NCBI GenBank assembly: GCA_002270565.1
Contig: NQMI01000006.1
Location: 392,244 to 456,243 of the forward strand
Direction of reading: 5' to 3'
DNA from: Stenocarpella maydis
Lineage: Eukaryota > Ascomycota > Sordariomycetes > Diaporthales > Diaporthaceae
Length of the DNA: 64,000 nucleotides
How positions within the stretch are numbered: position 1 is the stretch's first letter; the number at the start of each line of letters is the position of its first letter. Of the stretch, positions 31,511 to 42,644 are shown piece after piece. A program made the translations under genes and the position numbers. The notes beneath the pieces are model-generated. The model saw nothing but the letters and a program-made list of their open reading frames with translations. It was not told the DNA's origin and did not search any database.

Positions 31511-32608
31511 ATGACAATGGAGCAGCTGCTCCCCGAGGCAGCCGCCCGGCTGCTGTGCTCGCTGAGCCCGGCACGTCTCTGCCAGGGCGCCTTCGCGCTG
31601 GCATCATGTGCCGTCCTGGCCGTTACCCTCGCCCCATCCAGGGAGCGCAAGCTTCTGGTCAACTACGGCGCACGGGGTGGTCACGCGGGGCCAACAACCA
31701 CGGCTGATATCACCAAAGCCGCGAAACCCGACGCTGCCGCTAGGCAGAAGAGAGCCGACGGCGAGGATGACGATGAAGACATCCTGCTCAGGTTGGTCAG
31801 GAAGGTCACGGCGGCCGGCCAAGTCCCCCACATGTGGTTCTTCACGTTCTACGCGACGTACATGCTGTGCGCCGCCTTCTGGGCCGGCCAATACATTCTC
31901 GGCGGCTCTATCTTGCCCTCTGTGGCCCGCCGGCAGGTTGAGCTCGGTCTATCCCCGGCTAGAAACAGCGGCCACGTTGCCGTAGCGTGGTGTCTCATGC
32001 TGCTCCAGGCTGTGAGGAGGCTGTACGAGTCCTGGGCTTTTGCGAAGCCGTCCAAGTCAACCATGTGGATCGTCCATTGGCTGCTCGGGCAGCTCTTCTA
32101 CGTGGGGATGAGCGTGGCCATCTGGGTTGAGGGATCTGGTATGTTTTTCTGCTCTGGGGGATCCCCTGATCTCGGTCGAGACTCGATTGCTGACTTGTGT
32201 GTGGCAGGCGCCATATTGCAAGGAGGGTTGCGTCCCTGGGCACTCGAGTTCACGGGGGACGCGCTGCTCAAGCTGGGCATCGCGGTGCCGCTCTTCCTCT
32301 TCGCCTGGGTCTCACAGTACCGCTGCCACAAGCACCTGGCGGGCCTCAAGAAGTATTCACTGCCCGAACAAGGCATGTTCCGACATCTGATCAGCCCTCA
32401 TTACACCTGCGAATGCTTGATTTACTTGTCACTGGCAATTGTCGCAGCCCCGGAGGGACAGTTGTGCAACCAGACGCTGCTGTCCGCGCTGTTTTTCGTA
32501 GCTGTGAACCTAGGTGTGACGGCTCGGGGGACTAAGAGCTGGTATATGGGCAAGTTTGGGTCGGACAAGGTGGCGCCCAAGAAGGTCATGATACCGCTTG
32601 TGTACTGA
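31511..32608 (+). CDS. DFG10: Polyprenol reductase (DFG10/SRD5A3 type)
   Basis: Steroid 5-alpha-reductase family enzyme of the ER membrane that acts in converting polyprenol to dolichol, the lipid carrier for N-glycosylation. Exons 31511-32138 and 32208-32608 give 342 residues. Hydrophobic membrane segments alternate with loops; the C-terminal catalytic region reads QYRCHKHLAGLKKYSLPEQG, then FRHLISPHYTCECLIYLSL, the family signature, and ends GTKSWYMGKFG...PLVY. The intron (GTATGT...CAG) is 69 nt, a multiple of three, and has no stop in frame, so an unspliced message would encode 23 extra residues inside the protein. An acidic insertion near residue 87 (DGEDDDED) is variable in the family. 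The ATG at 31511 is chosen because homologues start near MEQLLP and a TATA box lies just upstream. The next gene converges only 20 bp away. Confidence 0.88.
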   Translation: MTMEQLLPEAAARLLCSLSPARLCQGAFALASCAVLAVTLAPSRERKLLVNYGARGGHAGPTTTADITKAAKPDAAARQKRADGEDDDEDILLRLVRKVTAAGQVPHMWFFTFYATYMLCAAFWAGQYILGGSILPSVARRQVELGLSPARNSGHVAVAWCLMLLQAVRRLYESWAFAKPSKSTMWIVHWLLGQLFYVGMSVAIWVEGSGMFFCSGGSPDLGRDSIADLCVAGAILQGGLRPWALEFTGDALLKLGIAVPLFLFAWVSQYRCHKHLAGLKKYSLPEQGMFRHLISPHYTCECLIYLSLAIVAAPEGQLCNQTLLSALFFVAVNLGVTARGTKSWYMGKFGSDKVAPKKVMIPLVY

Positions 32609-32628
32609 GGCTCCAGCCCGTCCGGCCA

Positions 32629-33535
32629 TCAACGCTTGAGGAACCTGCCAATATTACTGCCAAGCTTGGACACCTTCAGAACGTCTCGGTATGTCAAGCT
32701 CGTCCGAGTCGAGCGTTGATTGACGCCGTGATCAAAGTCCTCTGGCGTGCGAAGCATATCCCAGTTGGTGACGGTCTCGGGCGACAGATCAACGTCGACT
32801 TGAACATCGGCAATGCCATGGAGGTACTGGGTGTATAAGTCGTCGGTCGTGATGAGAAGGCTCCGGGGCTCCTGCAGGATCCTGAACGCTGGTTCAGGAT
32901 TGAGGGCGCCGTCTTCCTTGCTCGAGTGTATATTGAGACAGAGGCTGGCTCCGAGGCTGATGGTGCATACAACTGGATGGTAAGCGGCGCCGTCCTTATG
33001 GGCCATGATGCCTGTTCCTGGAGGATACTCGTTGATGAGAACATGATTTGGGCGCTTGTGGGGGCTAGAAGTGAAGATATTGGTGGGGTCATTGTCAGCA
33101 GCAAGAGGGATTGAGAGCAGTCGCAACACTACGGGCTCGTCGAGCCATGCTGGCAGAGGCGCATCGAGGAGCCTGTCTTGAACCAGGTCGGAGGGCCATG
33201 TCTGTAGGCGTCGATGGGAGAGTTGCTTCCACCTGGGCTTCGGTGCGCCTGCGATCTTGTCCAGAGTGAGCGTGCCAGCCGAGGCCTCGAAGGGTGGAGG
33301 TGGTGGTGAGCCGGAGCCCTGCTGTTCAACACACCTTATCCAGAATGAAACTCTCTTCCTCCTCACTTATGAAGTCTGGGATGTAGTACGCTGTTGCAGG
33401 AAGGTGAGGTATCCTGGCCTGATCCAGGTAAGAGGGGAGTGAAACTCCTGTGGGCGGAGCTACATGATGACCCATTGGAAAGGGTGAGGGACAGCCGGCC
33501 GGTCTGACCCACGACGCAAAACCTAGAAATGCCAC
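32629..33535 (-). CDS. AlkB-family 2OG-Fe(II) dioxygenase, ALKBH6-like
   Basis: Fe(II)/2-oxoglutarate dioxygenase of the AlkB family, closest to ALKBH6, whose substrate is poorly defined (nucleic acid demethylation is suggested for the family). Two exons: up to 33335, and 33255-32629. The intron starts GTGTGT and uses an AAG acceptor, which joins ESFILDK to IAGAPKPRWKQLSHRRL as expected for the family; the nearby CAG acceptor would break frame. The iron ligands are seen as HKD (in IMAHKDGAAYH) and the distal His in YTQYLHGIADV; the 2OG-binding Arg pair is in RTSLTYRDV. The start is uncertain: the ATG at 33475 gives 255 residues and the one at 33535 gives 275. The sequence before SYLDQARI is poorly typical, so an extra 5' intron is possible. 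Confidence 0.85.
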
Positions 33536-35522
33536 ACACTCCAGGCTGGTCTCTCTCTGTCTGGTGCTCTAGTTTCTCTAGCACTCTTGGATTCGAGCCT
33601 CGGTCGCCGAAATGGTCGAGGCCGGTGCAAGCGATGTCGACCGTGCCAAGTTACGGCTCGATGAGTCCGGGTGCCTGGACGACGACTCGTTTGCTCGTTG
33701 CCCTGCAGGGCCCCGGTACGAGGGAATCTGTGGGGTACAGTACAATCTGGGTCCAACCGTTGAGGGTGCCCGGGCAGCCTGGCAGCGCGCAGGAGTGGTG
33801 AGCTGGCGAATGAGTGTACCTATTTCAAGAGGTGAATGACTCCGCAGGAGAACAGGTCTTCTGGCGCACAGGCCGCAGGTATCGAGCAAGCTCCGGCTCA
33901 GAGGTGCCGTGCGGGAGGTCGAATCCTGGGCTGCCTCGTGGGAAAAGAAGGCTGTTGCCGGGCTGGGACAGAGAGCCTCAGAGCCTAACGCCGGGCGGAC
34001 TAACAATATAACATGTACGGAGTAAGGGGGAGGGGACGAGCTGTTCTGGGTCGACAGCTTCAGTTGATAAGAGTCGTTGACGATGCGATGGCGATGATGA
34101 TGATGATGATGATGACTGCAGGATGCCACCAGGATCGAACGAGTCAGGAAAGCTTTCGTATGCTGTGCGACGGCGGCCCTAGAAACCTCGAAGCTAAAAT
34201 GGCCCAACAATGAATAGTATGGGACGGGACGATGGTAGAGACGAGGTGTGATGGATGGCCTGAGGTGAGGGTGAGGCAGAATGGACAAGCTACCTGCCTA
34301 GCTGCCTACGTAGGTACGGAGTGGTGGGTAGATAGGATGGGACTACATACGGTACGGTTGTGTGTACTTGCTTGGGAGACTGTTGGCTAGCTAACGCAAG
34401 ATGATTACCGTTACCAGGGCGGATTACGTAGTAGAGTACTTGGTAAGATGTTGACGTAGGCATTTGTGCATACTCCGTGCGGTATGTAGTACTACTTTCA
34501 TAGAGTCAGGCTGTGGCAGTCCTCACATCAGCCTGTCCCTGGTCACCTTCAGCTACACTATGCTGTCCACCTACGCTACGTGAATGATTAACTCCGAGAG
34601 AGTTGACAGCCTGTCTGTGTGTGATTGTGTGAATTCGGCTGCAATTTCCTAGTGTAGTGGTGTGGCACTGCCAGCGAGACGGTGGACAGATGTAAAATAA
34701 GTTTGGTGGTGCTCGGGAGCTTATTTGGGGATTCATGTGAAAAGGCGGGCCTTGCTTGTCGAAGCGCCAACCTGCCAGGCTGTCAAGTACCTAGGTAGTC
34801 TATCTACATGATGCAGATGAGACGGGACAAAAGACGGTCGAGACAGCAAGACAAGTCAATAAGCATATGGATGCGATGGCACGGCAACCCAAGATGAGGC
34901 GCAGCCAGTGGTGAGCAAGGTGCATTTTCCTGGCTTCCAAGGTTGTTCTTGGTGAGGAGAAGGCCGCCCAGGCAGAAAGAAGGAGGAGGAGGCAGGCTGG
35001 GCATGGCTCGAAACGACAGGATGGGATCTTGTCGCCCGCCGTAGGCGTGCCCGAGCCCTTGGCCAATCAGGCGAGGTGGCAACGAGGACGAGCAGGGAAG
35101 GCGCAGGGAAGGCAAGGTGCAAGATCAGACCTAGGTTTACACAGTACGGGAGAGCAGGAGCAGAGCAGGGGTTCGGGGGCTAGACAAGGGGGGCCACCCA
35201 GCGAAAATCCCCATCTCCCGTCTCTCCCAGCCAATGGCAAGCTCTTATCTCTGTCGTTCTGTCGTCTGTCCTGCCTGTCTTGTCTGTCAGCCTGGGATGC
35301 CTTTTTTCTTCTCCTCTTTTTGTCTTCCTCGTTCTACCCCGTACCTACTCTTCCAAGCTTTTGATGGCGTGGGTGGATGTGGCCCCCCTGGACCCTTCCC
35401 CCTTCACTATATACACTAGTATGTACAATCATGGTCAACCTTGGATTACGTGTTGTGTGTGTGTGTGTCTAAGTCTGCCTGTCTTCGAGTAGTGTGGCGT
35501 TCTAGTCCTGTAGCCTGCTTTG

Positions 35523-35555
<33 letters not shown>

Positions 35556-36802
35556 TTTTATGAGTCTCAGTGTGAGAGTGAGAGTATACGGATATCCTAT
35601 ACCCTGCCACCCCTACCCACCCTGTCCTCCACCCTAGCCACCCTGCGACCAGGCCCTCTCCTCTCTCTCGCCTCTCTCTCTGTGTCTGCGTTCTGCTCAC
35701 TCACTCACTCAACCTACTCAACCACTCAACCACTCACCTCTCGGCCAGTCCCAGTCCCGATCAGACCCAATCCGAATCCACGTTCAATCCGACCAGCCAA
35801 CCAGCCAGTCCCAGCCTGCCTAGTGTAGGGTCACTGCCAAATCAATTCAGAAAAAGAAACCCCAATTTTCTTCTAGTCTCTAGCCTGCCCTAGACTCTTT
35901 CTCCTCGCTCACTCACGCTCCGTTTGGGTCTCCTGTCTCCTGCGCCCGCATAGTCTTTTCTTTCCATCTCCCCCCCACACCACACGATCCTCCTCCTCAA
36001 GGGGACAGACAGACAGACAGACAAACTGACTAAACGACGCTGAGACTTTATTATTATTATTATTATTATTAGTCTCCCAGTCTTTTTACCTTCTCACCTT
36101 CCTGGTCGACCAGTGCAGTGCCGTCCCACAAACCCGTACGACTGACTATCGTACACCTCACCGCAACCTCCGCAAACCCCCTCGTGCCTGCGTCCGTCGT
36201 CGTTGGACTGGTGGCCTTGGACTGCTGGACCCGTTCTTCTGCCCTTCCCTCTGCGCCTCCTTCGTGTACATCTCCACCCTCCGCTTCTCTTGTGAGCGCG
36301 AGGGTCTTTGTTGCACCCCCAAAGGAAGAACCCTACCGATTGCAGCCCCTGCAGCACCCACAGCAGCGCACCGGTTCTCCAGCCTCTTTGATTTCCGCCC
36401 CCCAAATCGACCGGGACTGGCCCTCGTGACAGTTGGCCTGGTTTCACTCTTCAACCCCGACCGAGTTGTTCGAGGCAACAGCGCCCAGACCATCAACTTT
36501 CCTCCATCCACCGTCCAGGGCTAGGTTCAGTCCTGTCTCGTCCAGTCAGCCTGTTCCGCCCTGTCGTGTTCTATCCTGTTCTGTGTCCATCCTGCCCTGT
36601 TGTGTCGTGTCCTGTCCTTCACACAACCTGGGCCTCTATTTCTCTCTGGCACAATTACTCACACGCCACGCCACGCTCACTCCACCTTAGATCGTCTGGC
36701 TCGAAGCGCTTCAATCGGCCTCTCGTCCCCCCCTCCTCAACTCCGTGGTCCAGAGGTGCCCATGATGGTGCACAGGAACACCTCAGCCTCGAACTGAATG
36801 AT
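33536..36802. other. Divergent intergenic, 3.3 kb, repeat-rich
   Basis: Lies between the ALKBH6-like and HOS4-like genes. It has a GAT repeat (about 34092-34113), TACGGAGTA at 34016 with near-copies at 34315 and 34471, ACCTAGGTA at 34789, a GCT repeat (35520-35547) and a TTA repeat (about 36047-36071). From about 35580 the plus strand is pyrimidine-rich with TCC/CTC runs, typical of a fungal 5' UTR or promoter, consistent with a long leader for the downstream gene. No further gene is supported. Confidence 0.5.
35520..35547. repeat. (CTG)n microsatellite
   Basis: About nine uninterrupted CTG units in the upstream region of the HOS4-like gene. Read in other frames it yields chance poly-Leu or poly-Ala peptides. 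Confidence 0.9.
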
Positions 36803-39800
36803 ATGGATGCGCAGAATGCTGCAGAGTCCGCCGCCACGAAGCTCCCCGCTTCCACCCCCGCCTCTCCCAGGCCAGGCGATGCCGCTGAGCCGCACAAGGC
36901 CACCAAGCCTGCACGCGCCTCGCCCTCCTTGAACAAGTCACCGCCAGCCTCAGCATCGGCCTCGACGCCGCCACCACCACCACCGTCGACCTCGTCAGCT
37001 CAGGATTCGAAGGAAGCAAGGGACCAAAAGCACCAAAACGAGCCCGAGGAGACCAAGGGGACCAAGGAGCCGAAGCAGTCCAAGGGGGCCGATAGTCCCA
37101 AGCAGCCCGGGGACTCCAAACTCAACCTGACCGTCGCCGCCTCGCAGCACGATGAAGAGCCTGGTCCTGAAAACAACTCCGAGGCCGAGACGATTGTTCT
37201 TCCTGGCAAAGATGGTTCTCCCATAAAGAGCCGTAAGGTGATCAAGCGCGAAGATGCCAGTGACGGTGAGGATCGGAACAGTGTCATCGACATTTCGCCA
37301 GCGAAACGGAAACCCTCCGGTGGCAAGGCCGACGGCCATGGCACCAAACAAGGCAGTAGCGGTGGCAACGGCCTCTCAACCGACGATGCAAAGCGGAAGC
37401 GACTACTGGATCATCCACGGAGTAAGGATTCGAGTGGGCTGAGCTCGGCACCAGCTTCTCCGCAGCGCTCCCGCCAACAGTCGAATGACATCCGTCAAGA
37501 GTCGGAGGGCGATTCGGTCCATGCGAGGTCGGCAAAAGTCATTTCCAGGGAGCGGGAACATAAAGATAGGGACAGGGATGCCTCTAGGGCAAAGTCGACC
37601 GAGAAAGCAGCCACGCACAAGAGGAAAGCCCCAAAGGCAGAATCTGACGACGAGGCCGACAATGAAAGCCACAAGATTCGTCGACGGAGGACCTCGACCT
37701 CAATTGACGCATCCTCGACCCCGCGCCCGCAGTACAAGGACCGCGACCACCAGAAAACAAAGTCCAGCCATGACAGCATCTCGTCGCTGCGGCAACGGTC
37801 GATATCCCCACACCCCCGAACCCACCGACGAAGTGCATCCACCCAAATCGTTTCGCAGTCGTCCAGCGGGCTCAGCCAGAAGAAAAAACGTATACCACCC
37901 CCTCTGTCCACCGACTACCACTCGGATGAGTCCTCTGCGAGTGGCAGCCCTCAGATTCGCAGCTCGACGATGCGGGGCCTGACAACGCCAGCAACTGCGG
38001 ACTCGAACATGTCGGCCAAGAACCCAGCTCACAAGAAACACGTCGACGCGCACGGCCAGACCCAACTCGCCAAGGCATGCTCGCGTGGTGAATATGAGAA
38101 TGTCAAGCGGAGGCTCTCTGAGCGCCCACAGGATCTGAACTTCCCCGACTACGCAGGCAACACCCCACTCCAGATTGCAGCCATCAATGGGTACGATGAC
38201 ATTGTGAAGCTTCTCGTCGACGCAGGCTGCGATATCGATTGCGTGAACCACGACAAGGATACCCCTCTTCTCGACGCCGTCGATAACGGCCATCTCGAAG
38301 TCATCAAGGTCTTGCTAGAGGCTGGAGTCAACCCGCGCAAAGCCAACGTGAACGGCGAGGAGCCACTAGATCGGGTGGACGATGAGCTTGAGAACTGCGA
38401 GGAGATCCGTGCAGCGCTCATTGAGGCCAGGAAGAAACAGGGCGATCGCCGGCGGACCTCGGAAGAGCAACAAGACCAACAGGACAACCGATCGCACGGC
38501 CCCGATAGCCCACGGCGCTCGCCCGCTCTCGCCGACTCTGCCGGAGCATCCAGGAGGGGGGCCAGCTCCCGCTCCCACAAGCTCAGTAATCATCTGTTGT
38601 ATATGCACATGGATGACAAGACCCTGCGATCAGCCGCTGGCCGTGGCGACTTGGAAACCGTGGAACGCATTCTTCAGGTTCGTGATAATTTCGACGACGC
38701 GGAGTCCATGGTTGCTGCGGCGAGGGGGGGGCACGAGACGGTCATGAACTTGCTCCTGGCCCTTGGCAATGCCAACCCAGACCCTTCCCCTGTGAGCTCG
38801 GAGCGCCCTGAGATTGCGACGCCGATTTTGGCAGCCATTGGCCAAGAAAATATTAGGGTTATAAGACTGCTACTGGCTCAGTCCAACTTCGACCCGACAA
38901 GGAAATTCCGGGGTCACACCTACTACGAGATCGCGCAAAAGCGGCAAGGGCCTAATTGGAAGGAAGAGGAGCACATCCTCAAAGAGGCGTATGATGCTTA
39001 CAAGCGCAACCACCGAGATTCACACAAGAAGTCTCCGAACCGGCGGGAACTAGAGGCCAAACGAAGTAGCCGAGCGGAACCCAAGGACGACCCGGGCAGA
39101 AGCCTGAAGCGCAAGGCCACCAGCCCTACGCGTGACGGGCATCGTGTCACTGGTGGAAAAGCACGCACGGCTGATAAGGAAGCCAGGAACACTAGCTCTG
39201 TTGGTTCCAAGAACGAAGAGGTGACCTCACCTAAGCGTGGACCTGGGCGGCCCAGGAAGGACGACCGCGGGCTACCCACGATCGCCATCTCCGACGGCGA
39301 GAACTCCCCTGCGAGCAAGTCAACATCGAGCAAGCAGAAGCGCCCAGACATGGACACTGCCTCGTTCTCCTCCGAAGGCGAGTCCAAGCCGAGGAAGAGG
39401 CTCATGTCGGGGAGGGATTTGAAGGAGCAGAGGGAGAAGAACCGGCGACACAGCATGGTATCAAATACCTCATCTCTCCGTGAGCCTTCGAGTCCCCGAG
39501 ACAACCGCACCGACGACTCGCATGAACCTCCTACCGAGAAGTACCACGACCGTGCCAAGGCGCTCAAGAGGGATGAGTCACGGGACAGGCTGTCCGTATC
39601 TGGCGAGCATTCCAGCAAGCGCAGCCGCACCAGTGCCACTCCGGATCGGGTCTCCGAAAAGGAAGGCGAGCCTGTCAAGAGAAGGCGGCTTGATTCTGAA
39701 AAGAAGGAGCGGCTTCCAAAGCCGAGCTCTTCACCAGATCGCAGCCGCAAGTCGACCGCTTCACGTGACGGGGCAGCTTCGTCGAAGCAGGACGAAAAGT

Positions 39801-41584
39801 CTGCCCGCAAACACGGTGACCAGGCTGATAAGAAGGAATTGGTTAAGTCCCGGAAGTCCGACTCGGCGTCGGACAGCAATCGACGAGAGTCGGCCAAATG
39901 TGCACCGTCTGAAAAGAGCATCCATGTCAAGGCAGAAGACCCTGACATCGTGATGCGAGACGCCGACCAAGTTCAACAGGAGGAAGAGAACAAGGCTCGC
40001 GCTGCACGAGAACAAGAGGAGGAGAAGAAGCGCCGCGCTGCCGAGCTTGAAGCAAAGAAGAAAGAGAAAGAGGCCGAGGAGCGAAAACGTCGCGAAGATG
40101 AAGAGCTCAAGCGCCGTCAAGCAGAGGCCAAGCAGCGTGAAGAGGCAGAAAAAGAGAAGAAGCGCTTGGAGGATGAGGAGCGTGAGCGTAAGCGACGAGA
40201 AGAGGAGGCGAGGAAACAGCGGGAGGAGGCCGAGAGACTGCAGAAAGAGGAAGACGAACGACGCAAAATGGAAGAGGAGAGGAAGCGCATCGAAAAGCAG
40301 AAGGAGGCGGAGGAAGAGGAGCGCAAGAAGCGTGAAGAGCAAGAGCGGATTCGCAAAGAGAAGGAAGCCGCGGAACAAGCGCGACGCAAACGCGAGGAGG
40401 AAGAACGCAAGGAGCAGGAACGTCGCGAACGCCAGCGTGTGCTCAAGGAGGCTGAGCTGCGTAAGCGTGAGGAGCAGGAGAGAGCTCGTCTTGCGAAGCT
40501 TCCCGCGTTTCTACGCTGGCTTGATCGTGGTGTTAACATCAGGAGCCCCGAGACAGCCAGGAGGTTCCGGATCCTGACAGGCGTGCGGTACGACAGCATC
40601 CGACCCGAGGCCGCCGGTACTGACGAGGGACGCGAGTTGTGGGTCTTGAATACGGAAGCCGCTCTGCTCTTAGGCGAGAATGATCTCCAACTTACGAGGT
40701 TCTCAGGCTGGGCGCATATTCCAGCATCCGACGCTGCAAAGTACGTCATACTCGGCAAAGGCCGACCCAGCTGCGGCCTCATCGACGCGGACGAGTGGGA
40801 CTTGGGCAAACAGCTTCCCGGTTACTACTTCGGCAAAGAACCAGCACAATTGAGCTTCAAGGAAAAGAGACAACTCCAGGAGGAGTCCAAGTTGAAGTTC
40901 ATGGATATGGACTTGTTCTTTGTCAAGGTGAGCTAGGCACTTTCTCTATTTGTCGTCGGGGGCATAAAACCTTGCTAATCGGCCCCGCTCTAGCTGTCTG
41001 ATCTTTTGTTCTCTATCCCAAACATGGCCCACCTCCGCAACCTGGAGATCGTTGTCATGTATGAGGAGATACCCGAGACGGTGGAACAGTACGAACGGGG
41101 AGAATACCCCTCCCGGTGGAGAGACGACCCCGACGCGGACCGCTATATGGGGTTTTGTCCAAGACCCAAGTACTACGTCAACGGCCAGCTTGTCCGCGAA
41201 GGCAAGGTAGATGTCAACACTGTCAGCAGGACGCCGTGGCCTGAACAGCGGGTTCCCAGGAGCGGCATGACGGCGGTGTCACCCACGAATCCGAATTACG
41301 TGCGGCTTGCGAAGGAGCAAGGCCTGAGTCATCTCTTTTCTGGTCTCAGGACTCCTCCCAATAACAATGTCGCTCGGGCTTCTCCCAGCCAACTCTTCTC
41401 GCAACGAGCATTCCAAGAAGCGAATGACGACCTCTCCCCGCCGCAGTCCGAGGCGACGAGCTTCGTGAACGGGGATGGACACCAGGCACGTTTGTCAACT
41501 GGCTCAGCGGGCGAGCAGGAGAAGCCTCTGGTGAATGGTACTGCTGAGCGCCTTCCGGCTGGCGGTGATACCGTCGACCACTGA
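36803..41584 (+). CDS. HOS4: HOS4-like ankyrin-repeat chromatin protein
   Basis: A large nuclear-type protein resembling Hos4, the ankyrin subunit of the Set3 histone deacetylase complex. Exons 36803-40927 and 40994-41584 give 1571 residues. The N-terminal 400 residues are disordered and Ser/Pro/Lys-rich. Ankyrin repeats span about 416-525 (GNTPLQIAAINGYDDIVKLL, DTPLLDAVDNGHLEVIKVLL) and a second set about 604-703. An AT-hook-like GPGRPRK lies near 811. A long Glu/Arg/Lys coiled coil (about 1058-1230) leads to an ordered C-terminal domain starting LPAFLRWLDRGVN. Without splicing the frame stops at VKVS after 40927; the GT-AG intron restores FVKLSDLLFSIPNMAHLRNLEIVVMYEE in two blocks. The ATG at 36803 is preferred over an upstream in-frame ATG because the sequence before it is low-quality leader. 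The Set3C role is by homology only. Confidence 0.75.
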
Positions 41585-42644
41585 TGGAGGGCTCATGCGG
41601 GCAAATGACCCAGCAATTCCCACTGCCATCAGCCATCTGTCGGCCTCGGTCCGACAGCAGATGGATGCCTTGTTGGAAGCTCGCAGTAGCGGGTCAACTA
41701 TGTTGGTAGGATTCGCGAGCCCCCTCCCCTAATCCGGGGAAATTTTGGATTTTGGAGCAATGGGGTTGATATCTGCAGACATCTAATCGACGGGATGTGC
41801 GATGTGCGACCTGGGGTGGCCGCGATGGGTATCGTGGACGATTCCCTGTTGCTCCAAAACAACAAAGCCAGCGGGGTTGATATGATAGCTCTGAGCTCTT
41901 GGATGATTGCTGGTGCCCTGTGAACACGATGGCTGGGTTCCCATCATAAACCTGAGAAATATACCAGGAGATTCTCTTGTGTATGTTGTCCCCCAGCTCG
42001 AGACGAGCTGGAAGGAGATGGCTTCATGGTTGCCGGGTGGCTAGCCATCATGGAATACAATTATGTATCTGCATCAACATAGCATGGCGACAAGCAATGA
42101 ATTGAGAGGGAGACAGCCCATTTGGTTGTCAAAGACACTGACAAGGGTTGCAAGTGATTCGGGTATTTATTTGTATGTGCATGTGTTGGGTAATGTTGTC
42201 TGCTCCGAGTCGACCTAAGTGCTGCAGTTCTTGGGGGGGGGGTGTGAGATGCCATGGACGATGCGGCTGCTCATCCCGTAGTTGGAGGCTGCTTGAGTAT
42301 GGAAGCAGTGAATTCAAACTGCCTTTATGTCCGAGTGAGTGACAAGCAAGTGGCTAGAAATATTCGTCGTCCAGAAGTTTCCTCCCTTTCTAAGTGGACA
42401 ATCTTGGAAGGAAGGCGGTGACGGTGACATCAGCGGGGCAGAATTTTGCTGAGGCTCTCTTTGCCTCTTCCTATATCGCCCCTCACCAAACCCATCCAAG
42501 TTGGCTATTTCTTCTCACCAGCAACAACAAACGAACGCAGGCTTTTACCACCACACACAAGAATACCCCGGGCACATCAAAAACCGAAAACTCATCTGAT
42601 TTTGATCTCTTTGGTGGTGTGCTGCCCGACAGAGCACCGCAAAG
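41585..42644. other. Intergenic, no supported gene
   Basis: The 3' region of the HOS4-like gene and the promoter/5' UTR of RBG1. A G-run lies near 42233. Nothing else was recognised. Confidence 0.5.

Noticed and set aside
33905..33935. A T-loop-like GGTCGAATCC, checked as a possible tRNA B-box
   Set aside because: No matching A-box, anticodon stem or acceptor stem at the proper distance on either strand.
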